Assembly: GCA_018669945.1 (NCBI GenBank)
Contig: JABHTA010000147.1
Location: forward strand, 1 to 34,046
Source of the DNA: Flavobacteriales bacterium
GTDB taxonomy: Bacteria > Bacteroidota > Bacteroidia > Flavobacteriales_G > NORP312
DNA: 34,046 nucleotides
Direction: 5' to 3'
Shown: in pieces, positions 8,871 to 16,512 of the stretch
Layout of the letters: the number at the start of each line of letters is the position of its first letter
How positions within the stretch are numbered: position 1 is the stretch's first letter
Program-made: the position numbers and the translations under genes
The notes under the pieces: model-generated
What the model saw: only the letters and a program-made list of their open reading frames with translations
Databases searched by the model: none
Told to the model about the DNA's origin: nothing

Positions 8871-9046
8871 AACTGCCGTTAGCAAAACACGAAGTAAATG
8901 ATGTTTAATATAAAATTACTAATTTTGTATGTAAATCGTTTCTTAAAACAACAAATTAACGGATCTAATTATTTATTATTGTGCTGCAAAAATTTTTGAA
9001 ACTGAATACAAAAAAGTGCGTACAAGCCTTTTTCAAATTGAAATAA
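8871..9046. other. Divergent intergenic region between porU and porP-like gene
   Basis: 176 bases of very AT-rich sequence that must carry both divergent promoters of the T9SS genes. The only exact TAnnTTTG match is TAATTTTG at 8920-8927 on the plus strand, about 120 bases ahead of the porP-like ATG and without a TTG at the right spacing. I see no tRNA, small ORF, strong hairpin or obvious inverted-repeat operator. Confidence 0.5.
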
Positions 9047-10030
9047 ATGTTTAAAAAAGCGATATTAGTCCTAATAGCTACAGTTTTCTGCTTTATGTTT
9101 TGTGCGAATAATGCACAAGCTCAAGATCCTGAATTCACACAGTTTTACGCAAATCCACTTTATTTGAACCCTGCTTTTGCAGGGACAGCAAGATGCCCAA
9201 GGCTAACAATGAATTTCCGAGACCAATGGCCAGGTATTGCTGGCACATTTGTTACTTATAGTGCTGGTTATGACCAACACGTTGATGCTATTCAAGGAGG
9301 AATTGGAATTTTGGTTATGAATGACAGACAGGGTCAAGGAACAATTAATACAACTTCAGCTAGTTTAATGTATTCTTATCAACTTCCGGTTACAAGAACA
9401 TTCTCTTTAAAAGCTGGCTTTCAAGCTACTTTCTTTCAAAAATCTTTAGATTGGGAAAAATTAACGTTTGGAGACATGATTGACGAACGTTATGGGTTTA
9501 TATACGAAACAGAGGAAATTGAACCTGATAAAACTACTACTTATGGCTTAGACTTCTCTGCCGGATTAATTGGATACAGCAAAAAGTACTATTTCGGGGC
9601 CGCAGTTCATCACTTAACCCAACCTAATGAAAGTTTATTCAATGGGATATCAAAACTTCCAAGAAAATATACGGGACATGCTGGAGCCGTTATACCATTT
9701 AAACCAAGAAAGCCTGAAGAAGGAATGATTTCGCCTAATATAATCTTCCAATATCAACAGAGCTTTGTCCAATTAAATCTAGGTCTTTATGTTACTAAGG
9801 GACCTATTGTTGGAGGGTTATGGTACAGAAACAGTGATTCATTCATCGTATTATTAGGCATCCATACTGGAATGGTTAAAATAGGGTATAGCTACGATAT
9901 AACATCTAACAGACTGACTAATAGTTTCAAAACAGGAACAGCTGGTTCGCACGAAGTTTCTTTCGCTGTTCAATTCGACTGTCGACCAAAGAGAAGAAAA
10001 TTTAGAACAATAAGTTGTCCGTCTTTTTAG
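9047..10030 (+). CDS. PorP/SprF family type IX secretion membrane protein
   Basis: 327 residues with a signal peptide (MFKKAILVLIATVFCFMFC, cleavage after NAQA). The mature start, QDPEFTQFYANPLYLNPAFAG, is the hallmark of PorP/SprF proteins, outer-membrane barrels tied to T9SS and, for SprF, to secretion of the SprB adhesin. The rest shows alternating strands such as NFRDQWPGI, AHLT-like segments and GMVKIGYSYDI. The C-terminus is odd: after the last barrel strand (HEVSFAVQFDC) comes a basic tail, RPKRRKFRTISCPSF. It is divergent from porU across 176 bases and 62 bases ahead of gldJ. A TAATTTTG at 8920-8927 could be a distant promoter, but no -33 element was found. Many paralogues exist, so I give no gene symbol. 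Confidence 0.9.
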   Translation: MFKKAILVLIATVFCFMFCANNAQAQDPEFTQFYANPLYLNPAFAGTARCPRLTMNFRDQWPGIAGTFVTYSAGYDQHVDAIQGGIGILVMNDRQGQGTINTTSASLMYSYQLPVTRTFSLKAGFQATFFQKSLDWEKLTFGDMIDERYGFIYETEEIEPDKTTTYGLDFSAGLIGYSKKYYFGAAVHHLTQPNESLFNGISKLPRKYTGHAGAVIPFKPRKPEEGMISPNIIFQYQQSFVQLNLGLYVTKGPIVGGLWYRNSDSFIVLLGIHTGMVKIGYSYDITSNRLTNSFKTGTAGSHEVSFAVQFDCRPKRRKFRTISCPSF

Positions 10031-10092
10031 TTATTATATAACCTTTTAAAATTTTCCCCGTACTAATGGGACTTAATTAAATAAATAAAGTC

Positions 10093-11577
10093 ATGAGAAG
10101 TAACGTTTTTAAAATACTTACGCTCGCATCCTTAATTGCATTTGTATCATCCTGTGGATTTGAAAAATCTGGCATAACGGGCTGGGATTATAATACCGAG
10201 GTGAATGGTGGCTTCCAAAAAATGCCATTCGAAGAACAAGAAACGGGGCCTAATCTGGTGTTAATTGAGGGAGGAACTTATACCATGGGGCGCGTTCTTG
10301 ACGATGTAATGTACGACTGGAATACTATACCAAGAAGAGTTACGGTGTCTTCATTTTACATGGATGAAACAGAAATATCTAACTTTAACTGGTTAGAGTA
10401 TTTATATTGGACTATAAGGGTTTATTCAGCAGATTATCCTGAAGTTTATAAAAAAGCTCTTCCTGACACGTTGGTCTGGAGGTCTAAATTGGGATATAAT
10501 GAACCTTACGTTGATTATTATTTAAGACATCCAGCATACAGAGACTATCCCGTTGTTGGAGTTAATTGGCTGCAGTGTAATGATTTTTGCAATTGGAGAA
10601 CAGATCGGGTAAACGAATACATCTTAATCCGTGAAGGGGTGTTAGAGCACTATGTAAATCAAATTAATGAAGATAATTTTAACACTGAGGCTTATTTCAA
10701 AGGACAGTATGAAAGTGGAAAAGCTATTGATGGTTTACCTGATTTAAATCCAAATAGAGAATTTAGAAATGTAAAAATGGAAGATGGTATACTATTACCC
10801 AAGTATAGACTTCCTACCGAAGCGGAGTGGGAATATGCTGCTTACGCGCTCGTTGGTAACACAATTGGAGAGCGAATTAGAGAAGAAAAAATGTGGCCTT
10901 GGAGTGGTCACGCTGTTCGTAACCCGGAAGAGCGATATATCGGTATGATGATGGCAAACTACAAAAGAGGTAGAGGAGATAATATGGGCATTGCAGGTAG
11001 ATTAAATGATAACGCTGACGTTACTGCACCGGTTTACTCGTATTGGCCAAATGATTTTGGTTTATATAATATGGCTGGTAATGTGTCTGAATGGGTAATG
11101 GATGTTTATAGACCATTATCAAATGATGATCGTGATGACTTTAGAGCGTTTAGAGGCAGTGTATACAAAACATTAGAAACTGATGATGAGGGATATGTTG
11201 CAGAGAAAGACAGTTTAGGTCATTTGGTCTACCGAGATGTGACTGAGGCTGATAATATTGATAGGAGAAACTATAGATCATCTGACAATATTAATTTCTT
11301 AGATGGGGACTATGAATCTTCTACAAACTCAGCTTTTTGGTCAGAAGAACCAGAAGATGATGAAAAACTCGAAAGTGGATATGTCTATGATTATAGCCTA
11401 TACTCAATGATAAATGACAAAGCACGTGTATATAAAGGTGCGTCTTGGAAAGATAGGGCATACTATATGAATCCGGGGACAAGAAGATTCTTAGACGAAA
11501 AACAAAGAACAGATTATATAGGTTTCCGGTGTGCTATGGACAGAGTCGGCAGTCCTGTTGGATTTGGAGGTCAGTAA
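10093..11577 (+). CDS. gldJ: Gliding motility / type IX secretion lipoprotein GldJ
   Basis: 494 residues, a lipoprotein with lipobox FVSSC (Cys21). GldJ is needed for gliding and T9SS function and stabilises GldK-containing rings. The protein has the formylglycine-generating-enzyme (SUMF1-like) fold: VLIEGGTYTMGRV near 54-66, VSSFYMDETEISN, YPVVGVNWLQCNDFCNW, LPKYRLPTEAEWEYAA, NMAGNVSEWVMDVYRP and the C-terminal GASWKDRAYYMNPGTRRF with YIGFRCA. The segment ITGWDYNTEVNGGF after the lipobox matches GldJ and GldK. Position next to porU/porV and ahead of murF is the arrangement I recall for gldJ in flavobacteria. GldK is the alternative, but gldL-gldM-gldN do not follow. A strong terminator lies just downstream. 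Confidence 0.88.
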   Translation: MRSNVFKILTLASLIAFVSSCGFEKSGITGWDYNTEVNGGFQKMPFEEQETGPNLVLIEGGTYTMGRVLDDVMYDWNTIPRRVTVSSFYMDETEISNFNWLEYLYWTIRVYSADYPEVYKKALPDTLVWRSKLGYNEPYVDYYLRHPAYRDYPVVGVNWLQCNDFCNWRTDRVNEYILIREGVLEHYVNQINEDNFNTEAYFKGQYESGKAIDGLPDLNPNREFRNVKMEDGILLPKYRLPTEAEWEYAAYALVGNTIGERIREEKMWPWSGHAVRNPEERYIGMMMANYKRGRGDNMGIAGRLNDNADVTAPVYSYWPNDFGLYNMAGNVSEWVMDVYRPLSNDDRDDFRAFRGSVYKTLETDDEGYVAEKDSLGHLVYRDVTEADNIDRRNYRSSDNINFLDGDYESSTNSAFWSEEPEDDEKLESGYVYDYSLYSMINDKARVYKGASWKDRAYYMNPGTRRFLDEKQRTDYIGFRCAMDRVGSPVGFGGQ

Positions 11578-11598
11578 ATCAAAATAAAATCTATATTT

Positions 11599-11630
11599 AA
11601 ACCCTGAGAAACTATCTCGGGGTTTTTTTT
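11599..11630 (+). terminator. Rho-independent terminator after gldJ
   Basis: The left arm AAACCCTGAGA (11599-11609) pairs with TCTCGGGGTTT (11615-11625) over 11 base pairs, one of them G-T, with a five-base loop AACTA. The run of eight T ends at 11630. It lies only eight bases before the murF ATG at 11639. Confidence 0.9.
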
Positions 11631-11638
11631 GCGGCAAA

Positions 11639-12931
11639 ATGAAAATACAAACCATTTATAAGCTTTTCAAAGAGCATTCTTTCGTTAGCACTGACACACG
11701 GAATATTAAATCTAACTCGCTTTTTTTTGCATTAAAAGGCGAGAATTTTAATGGCAATAAATTCGCAGAAACTGCCATTGCTTCTGGAGCTAAATTTGCT
11801 ATAATAGATGACCCTAGTTATCAAGTGTCGAATAAACATATATTAGTACCTAATGCTCTTGCATGCTTGCAGGAACTTGCCGCTCATCATCGTAAACAAC
11901 TTAAAATACCAATTATAGGAATTACCGGCACTAACGGCAAAACAACTACTAAGGAAATTACTCAAGCTGTCTTAGCTCAAAAATATCTTTGTTATGCAAC
12001 AAAAGGCAACTTAAACAATCATATTGGTGTGCCTTTATCGATACTTGAAATTACAGGAAGTCATGAGCTTGCAATTATTGAAATGGGAGCTAACCATATT
12101 GGTGAAATTGCGGAACTATGTGAAATCTCACAACCTTCAATTGGATTAATTACCAATATAGGTAAAGCTCATCTTGAAGGATTCGGTTCATTTGAAGGCG
12201 TCAAAAAAGCAAAATCTGAATTATATAATTATTTACAAAAACGTGACTCTCCGGTGTTTGTTAACGGTGATAATAAGGATTTACTTAAGCTTGCTGATGG
12301 ACTATTCCATCTTACATACGGTAAATCAGAAGCAAATCAGATTATTGGAAGATTGGAAAAAAGCGATGATCACTTAGCTTTAGCATGGAAAAAACATAAC
12401 TATTTTGGATATACCTTACCGATATCAACCAATCTTGTGGGAGATTACAATTTCGAAAACGTAATGGCGGCAATTTGCATTGGCAATTACTTTGACCTAA
12501 GTCCAGAACAAATTACTACTGGCATAGAATCGTATCTACCAAGCAATAATCGTTCTCAATTAATTAATAAGAATTCTAACAAGATAATCCTAGATGCATA
12601 CAATGCGAACCCGGTAAGTTTGAAAGCGGCTGTCGAAAATCTTGCCAATTCTGAACAAAAAAACAAATTAGCAATACTGGGCGACATGAAAGAATTGGGG
12701 ATATACAGCAGTGAAGAACATCAGGCTATTGTTAATCTACTTATAGAAAAATCATTGGATGCAATACTTGTTGGCGATAATTTTAGCAAAACTGAGCACG
12801 GAAATTTGAAAACTTTCGACTCTGCAAAAGAAATTTCAACACACTTTAGCAATCATCCAGTAAAGAACTCCGTTATCCTTATCAAAGGATCTAGAAGTAT
12901 TGGTTTAGAGAAAGTCGTTGAATTTCTTTAA
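11639..12931 (+). CDS. murF: UDP-N-acetylmuramoyl-tripeptide--D-alanyl-D-alanine ligase
   Basis: 430 residues, full length. MurF adds D-Ala-D-Ala to the UDP-MurNAc-tripeptide in the last cytoplasmic step of peptidoglycan precursor synthesis. The N-terminal uridine-binding part has STDTRNIKSNSLFFALKG (17-34). The ATP loop is GITGTNGKTTTKE (94-106). The central domain has EMGANHIGEIAELCEISQPS (148-167), ITNIGKAHLEGFGSFEGVKKAKSEL with the usually carbamylated Lys region, and the C-terminal ligase motif LDAYNANPVSLKAA. The start lies eight bases after a strong terminator, so its promoter is either inside gldJ or transcription reads through. The final TAA overlaps the stop of the convergent acyl-CoA dehydrogenase. 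Confidence 0.95.
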   Translation: MKIQTIYKLFKEHSFVSTDTRNIKSNSLFFALKGENFNGNKFAETAIASGAKFAIIDDPSYQVSNKHILVPNALACLQELAAHHRKQLKIPIIGITGTNGKTTTKEITQAVLAQKYLCYATKGNLNNHIGVPLSILEITGSHELAIIEMGANHIGEIAELCEISQPSIGLITNIGKAHLEGFGSFEGVKKAKSELYNYLQKRDSPVFVNGDNKDLLKLADGLFHLTYGKSEANQIIGRLEKSDDHLALAWKKHNYFGYTLPISTNLVGDYNFENVMAAICIGNYFDLSPEQITTGIESYLPSNNRSQLINKNSNKIILDAYNANPVSLKAAVENLANSEQKNKLAILGDMKELGIYSSEEHQAIVNLLIEKSLDAILVGDNFSKTEHGNLKTFDSAKEISTHFSNHPVKNSVILIKGSRSIGLEKVVEFL

Positions 12932-14070
12932 TCTTTTAAAATAGATCTAGAAATTACAATTTTTTGAATTTCAGAGGTTCCCTCATAAATTTGAGTAATT
13001 TTTGCGTCACGCATTAATCGCTCAACATGATATTCTTTTACAAATCCGTAACCACCATGAATCTGCACCGCTTCAACAGAAGATTCCATTGCAACCTTAG
13101 AGGCATATAACTTTGCCATTGCGCCTTCCTTATCAAAGGGTTCACCCTTATCCTTTAGCCAAGCAGCCTTGAGGCACAAGTTTCTAGCACATTCTATCTC
13201 CGTTGCCATATCGGCTAATTTAAATCCAATTGCTTGGTGCTCTGCAATAGGTTTCCCAAAAGTTTTTCTTTCTTTAGCGTAAGTAGTTGCTAACTCTAAG
13301 GAGCCGGAAGCAATTCCAAGCGCCTGAGACGCTATACCAATCCTTCCTCCTGTTAAAGTTTTCATTGCGAACTTAAATCCAAAACCCTCGTCTCCTATTC
13401 TATTCTCTTTCGGAACTTTAACATCATTAAAAAGTAAAGTATGTGTGTCCGATCCCCTAATTCCAAGCTTGTTTTCTTTGGCACCAACCACAAATCCATC
13501 CATTCCCCTTTCAACAATAACACAATTTATGCCCCTATGCCCTTTTTCCCTATCTGTTTGGGCCATTACTAAATATACTGAAGCAGAACTTCCATTGGTA
13601 ATCCAGTTTTTCGTTCCATTTAATAAATAATGGTCGCCTTTATCTTCTGCTGTTGTTCTTTGAGAAGTTGCATCTGATCCAGCTTCTGGCTCAGATAGAC
13701 AAAATGCACCAATGATCTCTCCGGTGGCTAATCTTGTTAAATATTTTTGCTTTTGCTCTTCATTTCCAAATTTCTCTATACCCCAACAAACCAAAGAATT
13801 ATTAACAGACATTATAACAGAACAAGAGGCATCTACCTTAGAAATTTCTTCCATTGCTAACACGTAAGAAATAGCATCCATTCCTCCTCCATTATATTTT
13901 GGATCAACCATCATCCCTAAGAATCCAAGCTCTCCAAGCTGTTTGATTTCATCTTTAGGAAATGTTTGATTCTCATCTCTTTCAATAACTCCAGGCTTCA
14001 ATACGTTTTGTGCAAAATCTCTAGCTGCGTCTCTAACTGCAATTTGTTCTTCGGTTAACTCAAAATTCAT
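12928..14070 (-). CDS. Acyl-CoA dehydrogenase (short-chain/butyryl-CoA type)
   Basis: 380 residues, the usual length. This FAD enzyme makes the first double bond in fatty-acid beta-oxidation and passes electrons to ETF. It has the family layout: N-terminal helical domain (MNFELTEEQIAVRDAARDFA), FAD-binding GAFCLSEPEAGSDATSQRT and KNWITNGSSASVYLVMAQT in the middle domain, then the helical C-terminal domain with YAKERKTFGKPIAEHQA and ATEIECARNLCLKAA. The catalytic base is Glu363 in QIYEGTSEIQ. This placement of the catalytic Glu is typical of short/medium-chain enzymes rather than isovaleryl-CoA dehydrogenase, but the exact chain length cannot be read. It shares a TTAA stop overlap with murF. 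Confidence 0.92.
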   Translation of the reverse strand: MNFELTEEQIAVRDAARDFAQNVLKPGVIERDENQTFPKDEIKQLGELGFLGMMVDPKYNGGGMDAISYVLAMEEISKVDASCSVIMSVNNSLVCWGIEKFGNEEQKQKYLTRLATGEIIGAFCLSEPEAGSDATSQRTTAEDKGDHYLLNGTKNWITNGSSASVYLVMAQTDREKGHRGINCVIVERGMDGFVVGAKENKLGIRGSDTHTLLFNDVKVPKENRIGDEGFGFKFAMKTLTGGRIGIASQALGIASGSLELATTYAKERKTFGKPIAEHQAIGFKLADMATEIECARNLCLKAAWLKDKGEPFDKEGAMAKLYASKVAMESSVEAVQIHGGYGFVKEYHVERLMRDAKITQIYEGTSEIQKIVISRSILKD

Positions 14071-14099
14071 AGTCGAAATATTTTCTTTTGTAAGGCTAG

Positions 14100-14107
14100 C
14101 AAAATTA
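14100..14107 (-). promoter_or_regulatory. Possible promoter -7 element for acyl-CoA dehydrogenase
   Basis: On the minus strand this reads TAATTTTG, an exact TAnnTTTG match, ending 29 bases before the ATG at 14070. A TTG exists upstream but only 11 bases away, shorter than the 17-23 expected. It lies in the 68-base gap shared with the divergent anmK. Confidence 0.38.
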
Positions 14108-14138
14108 ATGTTTTAACTCAATAAATTACTATTCTTGT

Positions 14139-15209
14139 ATGGTGACCTTAATCAAGAAATCATACAAAGTAATTGGACTAATGTCTGGCACCTCTTTAGA
14201 CGGCCTAGATGTCACTTGTTGTAATTTTTATCAAAAAAACCACCGTTGGGATTTCGAATTACTTAAAAATGATACTCTAGAGTACCCTTCTGATCTTCTC
14301 GAAAAACTAAAAAAATCCACATCTTTATCGGGACTAGAACTATCCAATCTAGACATTGCTTTAGGCCGATTTATAGGACTTAGTTGTAAAGATTTTATTA
14401 CTAAAAACAAACTTACTGTTGATTTTATTTCTTCTCATGGTCATACCGTTTTTCATCAACCTGAAAACGGCTTAACACTTCAAATCGGTAATGGTCCACA
14501 TATTGCTGCATTAACCAAGACTCCTGTCGTTTGTGACTTTAGATCTAACGATATAGCAAACGGTGGTCAAGGCGCTCCATTGGTGCCAATTGGAGATGCG
14601 TTACTTTTTTCTGAATACGATAGCTGTATTAATATAGGGGGATTCGCCAATATTTCTTACCATCAAAAAAGAATTGCTTTCGATATTTGTCCCGTCAATA
14701 TAATTCTAAACTGGCTGACTCAAAAAAAACTAGACTTAATTTTTGATAAAGATGGTCTTATCGCAGAGAGCGGTAACATTAATTTCCCACTCCTGGATAA
14801 ACTTAACTCAATAGAGTATTATTCTAGTAAGCCCCCGAAATCTTTAGGTAAAGAATGGTCGGACGAAATAATTCTTCCTCTGCTTAACGCCTCAGATCTG
14901 TCTGCTCCCGATTTATTGAGAACTTATACAGAGCATTGTTCTATCCAAATTACTAATGTATTAAACAACATTAATATAAAATCCTTACTATTCACGGGTG
15001 GTGGAACATTCAATAAGTTCCTCATGAAAAGAATAACTGACCTTGCTTATTGTAAAGTCATAATACCACAACCAGATATTATTAACTTTAAAGAAGCCAT
15101 CATTTTTGGATTTTTAGGCGCTCTCCGATGGGAGGGAAAAATCAATTGTTTGCGCTCAGTTACAGGTGCAAAAAGAGATAGCGTTGGTGGGGCCATTTAT
15201 CTGCCATAA
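14139..15209 (+). CDS. anmK: Anhydro-N-acetylmuramic acid kinase
   Basis: 356 residues. AnmK hydrolyses the 1,6-anhydro ring of anhydro-MurNAc recovered from the cell wall and phosphorylates it to MurNAc-6-phosphate. Key segments are the ATP loop VIGLMSGTSLDGLDV (11-25), SSHGHTVFHQP, LQIGNGPHIAALTKTPVVCD, DFRSNDIANGGQGAPLVPIGDALLF and INIGGFANISY. The motif FDICPVNIILNWLTQ contains the catalytic Asp region, and LLFTGGGTFNKF forms the second nucleotide-binding loop. Other recycling genes such as murQ are not in the window. The gene is divergent from the acyl-CoA dehydrogenase. TATTCTTG at 14130-14137 is a one-mismatch promoter-like sequence right against the ATG, too weak to call. Confidence 0.93.
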   Translation: MVTLIKKSYKVIGLMSGTSLDGLDVTCCNFYQKNHRWDFELLKNDTLEYPSDLLEKLKKSTSLSGLELSNLDIALGRFIGLSCKDFITKNKLTVDFISSHGHTVFHQPENGLTLQIGNGPHIAALTKTPVVCDFRSNDIANGGQGAPLVPIGDALLFSEYDSCINIGGFANISYHQKRIAFDICPVNIILNWLTQKKLDLIFDKDGLIAESGNINFPLLDKLNSIEYYSSKPPKSLGKEWSDEIILPLLNASDLSAPDLLRTYTEHCSIQITNVLNNINIKSLLFTGGGTFNKFLMKRITDLAYCKVIIPQPDIINFKEAIIFGFLGALRWEGKINCLRSVTGAKRDSVGGAIYLP

Positions 15210-15232
15210 TATGACCCTAAGCTAAATTTACG

Positions 15233-15261
15233 TTGCCCGTTAACCTAGTTTTTTATATTTG
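15233..15261 (+). promoter_or_regulatory. Bacteroidota promoter for the dehydrogenase-mscS-nhaD operon
   Basis: TTG at 15233-15235, an 18-base spacer, then TATATTTG at 15254-15261, an exact fit to the TTG/TAnnTTTG consensus of Bacteroidota housekeeping promoters. The expected transcript start is around 15265, giving a leader of about 17 bases to the ATG at 15282. It also places the in-frame TTG at 15267 essentially at the transcript start. Confidence 0.75.
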
Positions 15262-15281
15262 TACTCTTGCAAAAAACAAGA

Positions 15282-16511
15282 ATGAGAGACCTATTAGAAA
15301 AATTTGAAAATAAAAGTCCAGAGATAGTTTTCGAATGGAAAGATGCAGAAACAGAAGCAGAAGGATGGGTTGTGATAAACTCGTTAAGAGGCGGCGCGGC
15401 CGGAGGTGGCACACGTATGCGAAAAGGTCTTGACAAGAGAGAAGTTGAATCGCTGGCAAAAACCATGGAAGTCAAATTTACTGTTGCGGGGCCCCCTATT
15501 GGCGGTGCTAAGTCAGGAATTAATTTTGATCCGCAAGACCCGAGAAAAAAGAGTGTACTCAAAAGATGGTATGCGGCAGTTACCCCATTGTTGAAACATT
15601 ATTATGGAACCGGCGGAGACTTAAACGTAGATGAAATTCATGAAGTAATTCCAATAACTGAAAATTGTGGTGTTTGGCATCCGCAAGAAGGAGTGTTTAA
15701 TGGTCATTTTCAACCCAGCGAATCACAAAAAATAAATAGAATTGGGCAATTAAGACAAGGGGTATTAAAAGCTATTGAAAACGAAAATTACTCTCCAAAA
15801 GTTAGTCGAAAGTATGTAGTCGCAGATATGATCACTGGGTTTGGAGTTGCTGAGTCTGTAAAGCACTTTTATGATGTTTACGGTGGTGATTTAATCGGCA
15901 AGCGAGTGATTGTTCAGGGTTGGGGAAATGTTGGCTCTGCTGGAGCATACTATCTAGCGCAATCGGGAGCTAATATTGTTGGTATTATTGATCGTGTTGG
16001 AGGCTTAATTAATAAAGACGGTTTTTCATTTGAAGAAATAAAACAGTTATTCCTAGATAAAAGCGGTAACGCGCTGGCATCTGATAATATGCTATCATTT
16101 AACGATGTCAATGATCAAATTTGGGATCTCAACGCTGAAGTATTTATTCCATGTGCAGCATCTAGATTGATTACAAAAGACCAAATAGATAGAATGATTA
16201 GCAGCGGAATTGAAGTAATTGCAGCTGGTGCAAATGTCCCTTTTGCTGACCCCGAAATTTTCTTTGGGCCCATAAGTGAATATGCAGATAATGCCATCAG
16301 TATCATTCCAGACTTTATTTCTAATTGTGGTATGGCTAGAGTTTTTGCCTACCTAATGAGCAACGATTTAGATAACCTGGATGATCAATCAATATTTGAA
16401 GATACTTCCCGTGTCATAAAGGATTCCTTAATTACTGCGCATTCAAAGAATTCTTCAAAAACGCAAATCGCAAAAACCGCGTTTGAAATAGCATTAAATC
16501 AATTGATATAA
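15282..16511 (+). CDS. Glu/Leu/Phe/Val dehydrogenase family protein
   Basis: 409 residues from the ATG at 15282; an in-frame TTG at 15267 would add five residues. This family reversibly deaminates an amino acid to the 2-oxo acid with NAD(P). The dimerisation/catalytic domain shows LRGGAAGGGTRMRKG (35-49), VAGPPIGGAKSGINFDPQ (68-85, catalytic Lys77) and YYGTGGDLNVDE (107-118, catalytic Asp113). The Rossmann domain begins near GKRVIVQGWGNVGSAGAYY (206-224), with PCAASRLIT and IIPDFISNCGMARVFAY later. GTGGDLNVDE differs from the PATDVG of typical glutamate and TAEDVG of typical leucine dehydrogenases as I recall them, so the substrate is open. It is followed by mscS after one base. Confidence 0.87.
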   Translation: MRDLLEKFENKSPEIVFEWKDAETEAEGWVVINSLRGGAAGGGTRMRKGLDKREVESLAKTMEVKFTVAGPPIGGAKSGINFDPQDPRKKSVLKRWYAAVTPLLKHYYGTGGDLNVDEIHEVIPITENCGVWHPQEGVFNGHFQPSESQKINRIGQLRQGVLKAIENENYSPKVSRKYVVADMITGFGVAESVKHFYDVYGGDLIGKRVIVQGWGNVGSAGAYYLAQSGANIVGIIDRVGGLINKDGFSFEEIKQLFLDKSGNALASDNMLSFNDVNDQIWDLNAEVFIPCAASRLITKDQIDRMISSGIEVIAAGANVPFADPEIFFGPISEYADNAISIIPDFISNCGMARVFAYLMSNDLDNLDDQSIFEDTSRVIKDSLITAHSKNSSKTQIAKTAFEIALNQLI

Positions 16512-16512
16512 A

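Noticed and set aside
8871-8885. TTG start adding five residues to PorU
   Set aside because: It would put MLTAV ahead of a well-formed signal peptide starting at the ATG at 8870, with no support for the longer form.
14130-14137. TATTCTTG as an anmK promoter
   Set aside because: One mismatch from the consensus, no -33 partner, and it ends one base before the ATG; not enough to list as a feature.
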